Origin: Marivita sp046592965
GTDB taxonomy: Bacteria > Pseudomonadota > Alphaproteobacteria > Rhodobacterales > Rhodobacteraceae
Reading direction: 5' to 3'
Assembly: GCF_046592965.1 (NCBI RefSeq)
Contig: NZ_JBISBV010000001.1
Location: forward strand, 1-64,000
Length of the DNA: 64,000 bases
A program made the position numbers and the translations under genes. Below are positions 16,253 to 25,282 of this stretch, in pieces. Position 1 is the stretch's first letter, and each line of letters starts with the position of its first letter. The notes under the pieces are model-generated. The model was not told where the DNA came from. It was given only the letters and a program-made list of their open reading frames with translations, and searched no databases.

Positions 16253-17521
16253 TTACCACATCAACTTGCGCATATCGCCAAGCAGCGTCTTGAGCGTCAC
16301 GCAGAAGCGCGCGGCCAAGGCACCGTCGACGGCACGGTGATCATAGGATAGCGACAACGGCTGCATCAGGCGCGGGACGAACTCTTCGCCGTTCCAGACC
16401 GGTGCCATCTTGGACCGTGTGAGGCCAAGGATCGCCACTTCGGGTGCGTTGACGATGGGGGTAAAACTTGTCCCACCGATGCCGCCCAAGGATGAAATCG
16501 TGAACGTCGCACCCTGCATGTCCTTGGACTTGAGGTTGCCTTCGCGCGCGGCCTTGGACAGTTCCATCAGCTCTTTGGAGATATCCACCAGCCCCTTGCG
16601 ATCGGCATCCTTGATGACTGGCACCATCAGGCCGTTCGGCGTGTCCGCCGCAAAGCCGATGTTGTAAAAGTCCTTCTTGATCAGCTTGTCGCCATCGGGG
16701 TGGATCGACGAATTGAATTCCCAATGCTCTTTCAGCGCGGAAACCGACGCCTTGATCACGAAGGACAGCAAGGTCACGCGATAGCCGTTTTCCTTGGCAT
16801 GGGTGTCCATTTCCTTGCGGTACTTGTCGAGGTCGGTGATGTCGGCCTCGTCATTATGCGTGACATGGGGAATGTTGAGCCACGAGCGGTGCAACGCAGG
16901 ACCGGAGATCTTCTTGATCCGGGGCATTTCGATTTCTTCGACCGGCCCGAACTTGGAAAAATCCACCGCCGGAATGGGCGGGATGCCCATGCCGACTTGC
17001 GCGGATACCGCGCCGCCAGCCGCCGGAGCAACTTGCGACTTGAGCGCCTTTTCCACGTCTTCGCGCAGGATGCGGCCTTTGCGGCCCGACCCGTTGACCT
17101 GTGTCAGGTCAACCTCGACCCGGCGCGCATAGGCGCGCACGGACGGAGAGGCGTGAACCTTGCCGAAACCGGCATCCGTTTTCGCCGGAGCGGCAGCCGG
17201 TGCCGCCGGAGCCGGCGCCTCCGACTTCGGCGCGTCTTGTTTCGGCGCTTCGGATTTCGGCTCGTCCTTGGGCGCGTCACCTGCACCATCCGCCTCGACG
17301 ATCAGGATCACCGATCCTTCCGAAACCTGGTCGCCTTCGCTGACCTTGATCTCCTTGACGACACCGGCAGTGGACGAGGGAACTTCCATCGTCGCCTTGT
17401 CGGATTCCAGCTCGACAATCGGGTCTTCGACGGCAATCGTGTCGCCCACGCTGACCAGAACTGTGACAACGGGAACGTTGTCGAAATCACCGATATCGGG
17501 AACTTTTACTTCTACAGTCAT
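16253..17521 (-). CDS. aceF: Dihydrolipoyllysine acetyltransferase (PDH E2)
   Basis: A 422-residue E2 core of pyruvate dehydrogenase that moves acetyl groups from lipoate to CoA. It has one lipoyl domain (1-80, lipoyl lysine K42), an Ala/Pro/Lys-rich linker, a peripheral subunit-binding domain (SPSVRAYARR, about 130-165), and the acetyltransferase domain with the catalytic motif DHRAVDGA near the C-terminus. ATG 17521 (MTVEVKVPDI) is preceded by GGGAGGAGA. E. coli AceF has three lipoyl domains; here the second lipoyl domain sits in E3. It lies 19 bases after aceE. Confidence 0.96.
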   Translation of the reverse strand: MTVEVKVPDIGDFDNVPVVTVLVSVGDTIAVEDPIVELESDKATMEVPSSTAGVVKEIKVSEGDQVSEGSVILIVEADGAGDAPKDEPKSEAPKQDAPKSEAPAPAAPAAAPAKTDAGFGKVHASPSVRAYARRVEVDLTQVNGSGRKGRILREDVEKALKSQVAPAAGGAVSAQVGMGIPPIPAVDFSKFGPVEEIEMPRIKKISGPALHRSWLNIPHVTHNDEADITDLDKYRKEMDTHAKENGYRVTLLSFVIKASVSALKEHWEFNSSIHPDGDKLIKKDFYNIGFAADTPNGLMVPVIKDADRKGLVDISKELMELSKAAREGNLKSKDMQGATFTISSLGGIGGTSFTPIVNAPEVAILGLTRSKMAPVWNGEEFVPRLMQPLSLSYDHRAVDGALAARFCVTLKTLLGDMRKLMW

Positions 17522-17540
17522 AATTTTTGTCTCCTCCCGC

Positions 17541-20201
17541 TCACACCAGACGCGGGTTCGGCTTTTCGCCGTCGATGTCATATTTTTTCAAAGCTGTTTT
17601 CAGGTCTTTCTCGCTTACCGCGCCTTCGCGGTGAAGATCGACCATCGCAGCTGCTGCAATGTGGTTGGCGTCCACCTCGAAGAACCGGCGCAGGTTCACG
17701 CGGCTGTCCGACCGGCCAAAGCCGTCGGTGCCGAGAACCGTGAACCGACCCGGCACAAATGCGCGGATCTGCTCGGCGTAGTTCTTCATGTAATCGGTGG
17801 CAGCAATGATCGGGCCATTGGCATTCTGAAGCTGTTGGGTGACATAGGGCACCTTCTCGTCAGCCAGCGGGTTCAGGCGGTTGTGGCGTGCACAATCCTG
17901 ACCGTCACGGGCCAATTCGTTGAGCGAAGTTGCCGACCAGATATCCGAAGTTACGCCGAAATCCTCTTTCAGCATCTCTGCCGCCTTGATCGCCTGCACC
18001 AGAATGGTGCCCGATCCAAGAAGGTTCACGTGCTTCTTGCCGGGCTTGTCCGTCTTCCGCATCCGATAAAGACCCTTGATGATCCCTTCCTCTGCACCCA
18101 TCGGCATTTCGGGATGCTGATAGTTCTCGTTCATCAGGGTCAGGTAAAAATAGACATCCTCCTGATCTACGAACATCCGCTGCAACCCGTTCTGAACGAT
18201 CACCGCGACTTCATAGCTGAATGTCGGGTCGTAGGTGATGCAGTTCGGAATGGTGCTGGCAAGAATGTGGCTATGCCCGTCCTCGTGTTGCAAACCTTCA
18301 CCGTTCAGCGTGGTCCGCCCGGCGGTGCCGCCCAGCATGAAACCACGCGCGCGGCTGTCGCCCGCCGCCCAGGCCAGATCGCCGATCCGCTGGAAGCCGA
18401 ACATCGAATAATAGATGAAGAACGGAATCATCGGCACGCCGTGGTTGGAATAGGACGTTGCCGCCGCAATCCAGTCTGCCATTGCGCCCGCTTCGTTGAT
18501 GCCTTCCTGAAGAACCTGGCCGCTTTCGGATTCCTTGTAGTACATCATCTGATCGCGGTCTTCGGGGGTGTAGTGCTGGCCCAACGGGTTGTAGATCCCC
18601 ACCGAGCGGAACAGCCCCTCCATACCGAACGTCCGGCTTTCGTCGGGCACGATCGGCACCACGTTCTTGCCGATCTGCTTGTCGCGCAAAAGCGTGGTCA
18701 GGATGCGCACAAAGGCCATCGTGGTCGAAATCTCGCGGTCACCGGTGCTTTCCAGCTGACCCTTGAACTTGTCGAGCGCCGGAATCTCCAGCTTCGGAGC
18801 ATTGCGCCATTCGCGTTTGGGGAATTCGCCCCCCAACTCCTTGCGCCGATCCGCCAGATACGCCTTTTGCGCATTGTTCAGACTGACAAACGGAATGTCC
18901 TTTTCAAGCTCTTCGTCGGTAACCGGAATCTGGAACCGGTCCCGCATCGCCTTGAGCTGGTCAAGCTGAAGCTTCTTCTGCTGGTGCGAGGTGTTCATGC
19001 CCTCACCGCCAGAGCCCATGCCGTAGCCCTTGACCGTCTTCACCAAGAGGCAGGTCGGTTGACCATCCGCCTTGGTGGCCCGCAAAAACGCGTTGTACAC
19101 TTTCTTGGGGTCATGCCCGCCGCGCCGCAGCGCCCAGATCTGATCATCGCTCCAATCTTCGACCAGCGCCGCGGTTTCGGGATACTTGCCAAAGAAATGC
19201 TCGCGGATATACGCCCCATCCTTGGATTTGAACGTCTGGTAATCACCGTCGACCGTTTCGTCCATCAACTGACGCAGCTTGCCGCTTGTGTCTTTCTCAA
19301 GCAGCTCGTCCCAGCCGCGGCCCCAAAGCAATTTGATGACATCCCAGCCGGAGCCGCGGAAACCGCCCTCAAGTTCCTGCACGATCTTGCCATTGCCGCG
19401 CACAGGCCCATCCAGACGCTGCAAGTTGCAGTTGATGACAAAGATCAGGTTATCAAGGCCTTCGCGAACAGCCAGGTCAATCGCGCCCCGGCTTTCCGGC
19501 TCGTCCATTTCGCCGTCACCCAGGAAACACCAGACCTTGCGGTCGCCTGCGTCGATCAAACCGCGATTGTGCATGTATTTCATGAACCGCGCCTGATAGA
19601 TCGCCATGAGCGGCCCCAGACCCATCGAAACGGTCGGAAACTGCCAGTAATCCGGCATCAGCCAGGGGTGCGGATAAGAGCTGAGACCGCCCCCCGCCAC
19701 TTCCGAGCGGAACGCTTCGAGCTGCTCTGTGCTGATCCGGCCCTCCATGAAGGAGCGTGCGTAGATGCCGGGAATCACGTGACCCTGAAAGAACACCAGA
19801 TCGCCACCGTGGATCGCAGATTTGGCCCGCCAGAAATGGTTCAGACCAATATCATAAAGCGCCGCCGAGGATGCGAAAGACGCGATATGTCCGCCATATT
19901 CGCTGCTCTCCTTGTTGCGCTTGACCACGGTCGCCATCGCATTCCAGCGGTTGATCGTGCGGATGCGCCACTCCATTTCGGTATCGCCCGGCATCTCGAC
20001 TTCGTCGTCGGGGGCGATTGTGTTGCGATAGGGCGTGGTTGCCGAAAATGGCAGCTTCGCACCGTTGGCGCGGGCCTGTTGAACGGCTTTATCAAGCAGG
20101 AAATGCGCGCGATCCGCTCCATCCCGAAGGATGACGTCCTCTATCGCGTCTTGCCATTCCTGGGATTCAACAGGGTCTATGTCTTGCGGCGTGTCTTTCA
20201 T
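17541..20201 (-). CDS. aceE: Pyruvate dehydrogenase E1, homodimeric type
   Basis: An 886-residue thiamine-diphosphate enzyme that decarboxylates pyruvate and acetylates lipoate on E2. Length and motifs fit the AceE family: GDGEMDEPESRGAI is the ThDP motif, with HEDGHSH and DFGVTSDIWSATS further on. Most alphaproteobacteria use a heterotetrameric PdhA/PdhB E1, so a homodimeric AceE suggests either a second complex or a gene set of gamma/betaproteobacterial origin. AGAGGG precedes the ATG. It is the first gene of the operon; leader inverted repeats lie just upstream. Confidence 0.96.
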   Translation of the reverse strand: MKDTPQDIDPVESQEWQDAIEDVILRDGADRAHFLLDKAVQQARANGAKLPFSATTPYRNTIAPDDEVEMPGDTEMEWRIRTINRWNAMATVVKRNKESSEYGGHIASFASSAALYDIGLNHFWRAKSAIHGGDLVFFQGHVIPGIYARSFMEGRISTEQLEAFRSEVAGGGLSSYPHPWLMPDYWQFPTVSMGLGPLMAIYQARFMKYMHNRGLIDAGDRKVWCFLGDGEMDEPESRGAIDLAVREGLDNLIFVINCNLQRLDGPVRGNGKIVQELEGGFRGSGWDVIKLLWGRGWDELLEKDTSGKLRQLMDETVDGDYQTFKSKDGAYIREHFFGKYPETAALVEDWSDDQIWALRRGGHDPKKVYNAFLRATKADGQPTCLLVKTVKGYGMGSGGEGMNTSHQQKKLQLDQLKAMRDRFQIPVTDEELEKDIPFVSLNNAQKAYLADRRKELGGEFPKREWRNAPKLEIPALDKFKGQLESTGDREISTTMAFVRILTTLLRDKQIGKNVVPIVPDESRTFGMEGLFRSVGIYNPLGQHYTPEDRDQMMYYKESESGQVLQEGINEAGAMADWIAAATSYSNHGVPMIPFFIYYSMFGFQRIGDLAWAAGDSRARGFMLGGTAGRTTLNGEGLQHEDGHSHILASTIPNCITYDPTFSYEVAVIVQNGLQRMFVDQEDVYFYLTLMNENYQHPEMPMGAEEGIIKGLYRMRKTDKPGKKHVNLLGSGTILVQAIKAAEMLKEDFGVTSDIWSATSLNELARDGQDCARHNRLNPLADEKVPYVTQQLQNANGPIIAATDYMKNYAEQIRAFVPGRFTVLGTDGFGRSDSRVNLRRFFEVDANHIAAAAMVDLHREGAVSEKDLKTALKKYDIDGEKPNPRLV

Positions 20202-20518
20202 TATCCCTCTTCCCTAAGGCTGGCCCTTGGCCAGTAGTTTACATCTGAACCAATCCTGAAAACCGGTTCAGGCCTCGTTCATTCGGCGCGTCTACCACAC
20301 GGGGTTCCCCCACGGCAGTAGAGCAATGGCATATCGCCCTTGCAAGGAGCGCATGGCAAACTTGTTTAACGCTAAACCATTTATGGCGCGCAGGTTGACA
20401 GTTCGGCCTCGTGCCAAACACTTGTCGACAAGCGTTGCGCAGATCAAACCATCTGTAAAGTGCAGACGGCATTTTGGATTTAACAACCTTGGCAGGCTCG
20501 CGCCGTTTCGCGCCGGTA
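20202..20518. other. aceE upstream region (no gene)
   Basis: This 317-base gap between xth and aceE has no supported gene. It should hold the aceE promoter on the minus strand. It contains the overlapping inverted repeats at 20245-20272 and a smaller repeat GTTTA-N4-TAAAC at 20364-20377 that could be an operator. Confidence 0.6.
20245..20272 (-). promoter_or_regulatory. Overlapping inverted repeats in the aceE leader
   Basis: CTGAACC (20245-20251) is complementary to GGTTCAG (20265-20271). CCTGAA (20255-20260) is also complementary to TTCAGG (20267-20272). Both left arms compete for the same right arm, 45-70 bases upstream of the aceE start codon. This could be an operator or two exclusive RNA hairpins. 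Confidence 0.45.
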
Positions 20519-21307
20519 TCACAGATCGAACGTCGCAAAGACCGGCGCGTGATCGCTTGGCTTTTCCCATCCCCGCGCGTCACGAAGGACTCGACTGGAA
20601 TGCCCGGCCGCAGCGATATCGGACGTGGCCCAGACGTGATCCAGCCGCCGCCCCTTGTCCGCGGCGTCCCAATCGCGAGCGCGATAACTCCACCAGCTAT
20701 ACAACATGCCTTCGGGGATATCCTGCCGTGTGATATCCACCCAATTGCCCGCGTCTTGAGTGTCTGCAAGATGTTGCACCTCAATGGGCGTATGGCTGAC
20801 CACCTTGAGCAATTGCTTGTGTGACCACACATCGTCCTCCCGCGGAGCGATGTTCAAATCCCCGACAAGAATCGATCTGTCAAATTGTTCAGCCTTGAAC
20901 CAATCTCGCATTTCAGTGAGAAAATCGAGCTTTTGGCCGAATTTCTCATTGACGTCCCGATCCGGCACATCGCCGCCAGCGGGCACATAGAAATTATGGA
21001 TCGTCACCCCGTTCTCCAACCGACCGGCAACGTGGCGCGCATGACCAAGGCGCGCGAAATCCATGTCCCCGACATCCTCAATCGGAAGCTTCGACAGGAT
21101 CGCAACGCCGTTATAGCCTTTTTGCCCGCGTGCGATCATGTGGCCATAGCCCAGTTCGCGGAACTGATCGGTCGGGATCTTCTCCACCGGGCTCTTGCAT
21201 TCCTGAAGGCACAGCACATCCGGCCCTTCCTCGGCCAGAAGCCGAGCCACCAATCCTTCGCGCAAACGGACAGAGTTGATGTTCCAGGTGGCAAGGCTAA
21301 ACGACAT
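20519..21307 (-). CDS. xth: Exodeoxyribonuclease III
   Basis: A 262-residue AP endonuclease/3'-5' exonuclease for base-excision repair. Motifs of the exonuclease-endonuclease-phosphatase fold are present: ATWNINSVR at the start, LQECKSP (catalytic Glu), YVPAGGD, VGDLNIAPREDD (catalytic Asp/Asn), and the final SDHAPVFATF (catalytic Asp-His). ATG 21307 (MSFSLATWNIN) matches family starts; the longer frame upstream does not. It is expressed on its own, 144 bases after the LysR gene and its terminator. Confidence 0.95.
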   Translation of the reverse strand: MSFSLATWNINSVRLREGLVARLLAEEGPDVLCLQECKSPVEKIPTDQFRELGYGHMIARGQKGYNGVAILSKLPIEDVGDMDFARLGHARHVAGRLENGVTIHNFYVPAGGDVPDRDVNEKFGQKLDFLTEMRDWFKAEQFDRSILVGDLNIAPREDDVWSHKQLLKVVSHTPIEVQHLADTQDAGNWVDITRQDIPEGMLYSWWSYRARDWDAADKGRRLDHVWATSDIAAAGHSSRVLRDARGWEKPSDHAPVFATFDL

Positions 21308-21382
21308 GAAGGCAGCTCCATTATGGGTTTCCAGCCCGACACTGCCTACGCCTGCCCCGCATCGCAACCCGGAAACACGCAC

Positions 21383-21416
21383 AAAAAAACGCCCCGAGCT
21401 ATGGCAGCCGGGGCGT
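21383..21416 (-). terminator. Terminator of the LysR gene
   Basis: On the minus strand ACGCCCCG pairs with CGGGGCGT (21416-21409 and 21396-21389) and a run of seven T follows. Confidence 0.8.
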
Positions 21417-21451
21417 CAGGTATGTCTGCGAACAGACGAGGGAATGGGAAT

Positions 21452-22357
21452 TCACCAGTCGCGCGGGCCCTTGTCGGCGAACTGATGCACCAGAAAGTCG
21501 ATGAACGCGCGCACCTTTGGCTGAGTGAAGCGACCCGGCGGATACACCGCGTAGATGCCTTGGGTGTCGACAGGCAGGTCCGGGATCGCATCCTCGACCA
21601 GGCCTTGATCCATTGCATCAGCGTAGAGAAACGACGGCAAATAGGCGATGCCCAGCCCAGCAATGCAGGCGTTCAACAGGGATTGCCCGTCATTCACCGA
21701 CAACCATCCGGCCGTACGCACCTGTCGCTTTTCACCCGACGGCGCAGTGACTTTCCAGACGTTGCCGCTTGATTGGTTGGAATAGTGCAGAAGCTTGTGT
21801 TCGTTCAGATCGTCGATCCGGCGCGGGCGTCCGTATTTTTCGAAATACCCCGGCGATGCAATCATCCGCTTTGTCGTTTCAGTCAACTTGCGGGCGCGGA
21901 GCGTGCTGTCCTCCAGTTCACCGATCCGCACCGCCATATCGAATCCTTCCGAGATCAGCTCGACGTAACGGTTGTTCAAGACCATGTTCACCGTAATGTC
22001 CGGAAAGTCGGACAGGAATTCTCCCAATACCGGCGACAGGTGATTCACCCCGAAATCGGTCGCAACACTGATACGCAGCAACCCCGAGGGCGCGGATTGC
22101 ATGGACGTCACCAGCGCATCTGCCTCTCCGGCATCATTCAGAACCCGCCGCGCCCGGTCGTAATAGGCCAAGCCGATCTCGGTCGGGCTCACACGCCGGG
22201 TTGTCCGGTTCAGAAGTCGGGCGCCAAGGCGCGCCTCAAGGCTGGAAACGTGTTTGGACACGGCTGACTTAGAGATGCCCAATTTCTTGGCCGCGTCAGT
22301 AAAGCCGCCCTGATCCACAACCGTGGCAAAGGCCTCCATTTCGGTAAGACGGTCCAT
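21452..22357 (-). CDS. LysR-family transcriptional regulator
   Basis: A 301-residue regulator. The N-terminal winged helix-turn-helix is in residues 1-60 (GGFTDAAKKLGISKSAVSKHVSSLE), with the family's NRTTRRVSPTE after it; the substrate-binding domain spans about 90-295. It resembles the CrgA/DsdC-like subgroup that controls oxidoreductase genes. GAGGAT lies 7 bases upstream of ATG 22357. A hairpin that could cover this site and the ATG is described separately. The next gene upstream, a PfpI protein, is on the same strand but has its own terminator. Target genes unknown. Confidence 0.9.
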   Translation of the reverse strand: MDRLTEMEAFATVVDQGGFTDAAKKLGISKSAVSKHVSSLEARLGARLLNRTTRRVSPTEIGLAYYDRARRVLNDAGEADALVTSMQSAPSGLLRISVATDFGVNHLSPVLGEFLSDFPDITVNMVLNNRYVELISEGFDMAVRIGELEDSTLRARKLTETTKRMIASPGYFEKYGRPRRIDDLNEHKLLHYSNQSSGNVWKVTAPSGEKRQVRTAGWLSVNDGQSLLNACIAGLGIAYLPSFLYADAMDQGLVEDAIPDLPVDTQGIYAVYPPGRFTQPKVRAFIDFLVHQFADKGPRDW

Positions 22358-22390
22358 ACAAAATCCTCGTGTTTGTTGAGGAGTGTATGG
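22354..22390 (-). promoter_or_regulatory. Hairpin over the LysR ribosome binding site and start codon
   Basis: On the minus strand CCATAC (22390-22385) pairs with GTATGG (22359-22354), which contains the start ATG. Inside it CCTC (22381-22378) pairs with GAGG (22368-22365), the Shine-Dalgarno core. The fold would hide both signals. Confidence 0.4.
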
Positions 22391-22503
22391 CGGTCAAATC
22401 AGGCGTGACTGCGGCAGGTTACCGACAATATCAGGGTTTTCCAAACCAGTGTCAGCCTCCTGGAAACAGCGCGAACCGCTTGTTTCTTGCGGGCGGGCAA
22501 AGG

Positions 22504-22530
22504 AAATGCCGGGCGAAACACCCGGCATTT
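22504..22530 (-). terminator. Terminator of the PfpI gene
   Basis: AAATGCCGGG (22504-22513) pairs with CCCGGCATTT (22521-22530), 10 perfect base pairs around a 7-base loop, 11 bases beyond the stop codon. Confidence 0.75.
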
Positions 22531-22540
22531 CAAAGACCTG

Positions 22541-23101
22541 TCACGCAGCGCTGCGCTCGTGTTTGCCTTCTTCGATCTCTTCGACAATCTTGGCGACAAA
22601 CGCCTTGAGATCATCGGGCTTGCGGCTCGTGATGATCGCCTCATCGACAACGACTTCCTTGTCGTGCCATTTGGCACCGGCGTTGATGACGTCGGTCTTG
22701 ATGGACGGATAGGACGTCGCATCGCGGCCGTCCAGAATTCCGGCCTCGACCAGAACCCAAGGCGCGTGGCACACGGCTGCGATTGTCTTGCCTTGGTCAT
22801 GGAACGTGCGCACGAGCTCAAGAACGTCCTCGTCAACGCGCAGCAGATCCGGGTTGATCTGGCCACCGGGAATGACCAGCGCGTTGTAATCGTCGGCAGA
22901 CACGTCCGACACCTTGAGATCGGCCTCGGCTTCGCGCCCCCAATCGGAGCCTTCCCAGCCCTTGATCGCCTTGCCGTCCAGAGTGGCGACATGAACCGTC
23001 GCTCCCTTGGCGCGCAGTTGGTCTCGTGGGAATTCGAGCTCTGATTGCTCAAAGCCATTGGTCGAAATGATGAGAATCTTTGCAGTCTCTATTGCAGGCA
23101 T
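22541..23101 (-). CDS. DJ-1/PfpI family protein (type 1 amidotransferase-like)
   Basis: A 186-residue cytoplasmic protein of the PfpI/YhbO group. The nucleophile elbow AAVCHAPWVL carries the cysteine and the adjacent histidine; ALVIPGGQ provides the usual glycine-rich loop, and E in FEQSELEFP is the conserved acidic residue. Homologues are reported as stress-protective deglycase/glyoxalase-like enzymes or proteases; which activity applies here is not known. It stands alone with its own terminator. Confidence 0.9.
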   Translation of the reverse strand: MPAIETAKILIISTNGFEQSELEFPRDQLRAKGATVHVATLDGKAIKGWEGSDWGREAEADLKVSDVSADDYNALVIPGGQINPDLLRVDEDVLELVRTFHDQGKTIAAVCHAPWVLVEAGILDGRDATSYPSIKTDVINAGAKWHDKEVVVDEAIITSRKPDDLKAFVAKIVEEIEEGKHERSAA

Positions 23102-23190
23102 AGTCGCCTCCTGTCGTTGCTGAACACATGAGGCAGGGCCGCACGCCCCGCCATCTGCACTCTCAACGCACCGGACGCGGTGCCGTTCCG

Positions 23191-25218
23191 CTACAATGTG
23201 GTAGCCAACCGCGTGCCCTGGTCGATCGCGCGCTTGGCGTCCAGTTCGGCGGCGACATCCGCACCGCCGATCACATGCGGGGTGATGCCCTTGGCCTCAA
23301 GAGCATCGGCAAGCGACCGGTTCGACACCTGCCCGGCACATAGAACCACCGTGTCACAGGCGATCACCTCGGGCCGCTCGCGCGCCTCTCCGAAAGAGAT
23401 GTGCAATCCATTCGCATCAATCCGCTCGTAGTTCACGCCGGGGGTCATCTGAACGTCCTTCATGTTCAAGCTCATTCGGTGAATCCAGCCGGTGGTCTTG
23501 CCCAGCCGCTTCCCCGGCTTCTCTGCCTTGCGCTGCAACAGAGTGACCTGTCGTGCCGGGGGCGTGGGCTGCGGGCCTTCCGGAGCGAGGCCGGAGCGCG
23601 CCTCTTCCGGGTCGGTCACTCCCCACTCCTTTAACCAAGCCGGGAGGTTTTCGGTCGGGCTTTCCCCCTCGTGAACCAGAAACTCCGAGACATCAAAGCC
23701 GATCCCGCCCGCGCCGATGACGGCGACCCGCTCGCCCACGGGCGCTTTGTCGCGCAGCACGTCAATATAGCCCAACACGTTGTCGCCATCCTGACCGGGG
23801 ATCGCCGGATCGCGCGGAAGGACTCCGGTCGCGATCACGACATCGTCGAACCCGTCCAGATCGTTCTCCGTGACCTCACGGCCAAGTTTCACCGTGACAC
23901 CGGTCTGTTGAACCATCGTTTCATACCACTCGACCAGCCCCCAGAACTCTTCCTTGCCGGGGATCACCTTGGCCATGTTGAGCTGACCGCCAATCCGGTC
24001 CGCGCGGTCAAACAAAGTCACATCATGCCCCCGTTCGGCGGCAGTGATCGCCGCCGCCAACCCGGCCGGGCCAGCACCAACGACCGCGATATTTTTCGGA
24101 GTGGTGGTTTTTTCGATCAGCAATTCGGTTTCGAAACAGGCTTGCGGGTTCACAAGACACGAGCTGATTTTCATCTGGAACGTGTGATCGAGGCAGGCCT
24201 GATTGCACGCGATACAAGGCGCGATATGGGCTGCTTTGCCACTCGCTGCCTTGGCGACGAAATCGGGATCGGCAAGAAATGGCCGCGCCATGCTGACCAC
24301 GTCGGCGCAGCCGTCCGACAACACCTGCTCGGCCACGTCCGGCGTGTTGATGCGGTTGGATGTAACGACCGGGATTCCCACTTTGCCCATCAGCTTTTTG
24401 GTCACCCAAGCAAAAGCGGCGCGGGGCACGGATGTGGCAATCGTCGGGATGCGCGCCTCGTGCCATCCGATGCCGGTGTTGAGGATCGTCGCGCCAGCCG
24501 CTTCAATCGCCTGCGCCAGTTGCACAACCTCGTCATGGGTCGATCCGTTCGGCACCAGATCAATCATGCTCAACCGGTAGATCAGGATGAACTCCGGCCC
24601 CACCGCTTCGCGCACCCGGCGCACGATCTCGACGGGCAAGCGCATCCGGTTCTCGTACGGTCCACCCCAGCGATCCGTACGCTTGTTGGTGTGGGTCACG
24701 AGGAACTGGTTGATGAAATAGCCCTCAGAGCCCATCACCTCGACGCCGTCATATCCGGCCTCTTTGGCACGCGTCGCAGCGGTGACGATATCACTGATCT
24801 GTTTCTCGATTCCGTCCTCGTCCAGCGCAATCGGCTTGAACGGTGAAATCGGCGACTTGATCGCACTGGGCGCGACGCATTCCTTGCCGTAGGCGTAGCG
24901 TCCGGCGTGCAGAATCTGCATCGCGATCTTACCGCCTTCGGCGTGGACGCGATCCGTGACCATTCGGTGATCGGCAAGATCCTGATCGCTGAACAGCCCC
25001 GAAGCGCCCGGAAAGACGCCGCCCTCGCGGTTCGGGGCCATCCCGCCGGTCACCATCAGTGCAACATCACCGCGCGCGCGGGTCGCATAGAATTCCGCCA
25101 CGCGGTTCCAATCACCCGTTTCTTCCAGGTTGGTGTGCATCGAGCCCATGAGCACGCGGTTCTTGAGTGTCGTGAAGCCGAGGTCGAGCGGCGCCAACAT
25201 GTGGGGGTAATCGGTCAT
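23191..25218 (-). CDS. FadH-like NADPH-dependent 2,4-dienoyl-CoA reductase / old yellow enzyme family
   Basis: A 675-residue multidomain oxidoreductase. The FMN barrel is in about 1-340 (MLAPLDLGFTTLKNRVLMGSMHT, HAGRYAYG). The cysteines of a 4Fe-4S cluster follow (CIACNQAC, then a further C in SSCLVNP). A C-terminal FAD/NAD(P) domain has VVGAGPAGLAAAI and VIGAGGIGFDVSEF. The order and length match E. coli FadH (about 670 residues), which reduces 2,4-dienoyl-CoA in unsaturated fatty acid oxidation. Related enzymes such as trimethylamine dehydrogenase share this layout, so the substrate is inferred. ATG 25218 follows GGAGGAACTG. Confidence 0.88.
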   Translation of the reverse strand: MTDYPHMLAPLDLGFTTLKNRVLMGSMHTNLEETGDWNRVAEFYATRARGDVALMVTGGMAPNREGGVFPGASGLFSDQDLADHRMVTDRVHAEGGKIAMQILHAGRYAYGKECVAPSAIKSPISPFKPIALDEDGIEKQISDIVTAATRAKEAGYDGVEVMGSEGYFINQFLVTHTNKRTDRWGGPYENRMRLPVEIVRRVREAVGPEFILIYRLSMIDLVPNGSTHDEVVQLAQAIEAAGATILNTGIGWHEARIPTIATSVPRAAFAWVTKKLMGKVGIPVVTSNRINTPDVAEQVLSDGCADVVSMARPFLADPDFVAKAASGKAAHIAPCIACNQACLDHTFQMKISSCLVNPQACFETELLIEKTTTPKNIAVVGAGPAGLAAAITAAERGHDVTLFDRADRIGGQLNMAKVIPGKEEFWGLVEWYETMVQQTGVTVKLGREVTENDLDGFDDVVIATGVLPRDPAIPGQDGDNVLGYIDVLRDKAPVGERVAVIGAGGIGFDVSEFLVHEGESPTENLPAWLKEWGVTDPEEARSGLAPEGPQPTPPARQVTLLQRKAEKPGKRLGKTTGWIHRMSLNMKDVQMTPGVNYERIDANGLHISFGEARERPEVIACDTVVLCAGQVSNRSLADALEAKGITPHVIGGADVAAELDAKRAIDQGTRLATTL

Positions 25219-25282
25219 GACAGTTCCTCCGTTGCACTCACCTGACACGCCTCAAGTTGACGTGTCACGCCCCAACGTCACG

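Noticed and set aside
17160..20237. 1025-codon open frame opposite aceE
   Set aside because: Antisense shadow of aceE, with no domain content and unlikely composition.
20239..20832. 197-codon frame on the minus strand upstream of aceE
   Set aside because: It runs across the end of xth and the leader inverted repeats with no domain signal.
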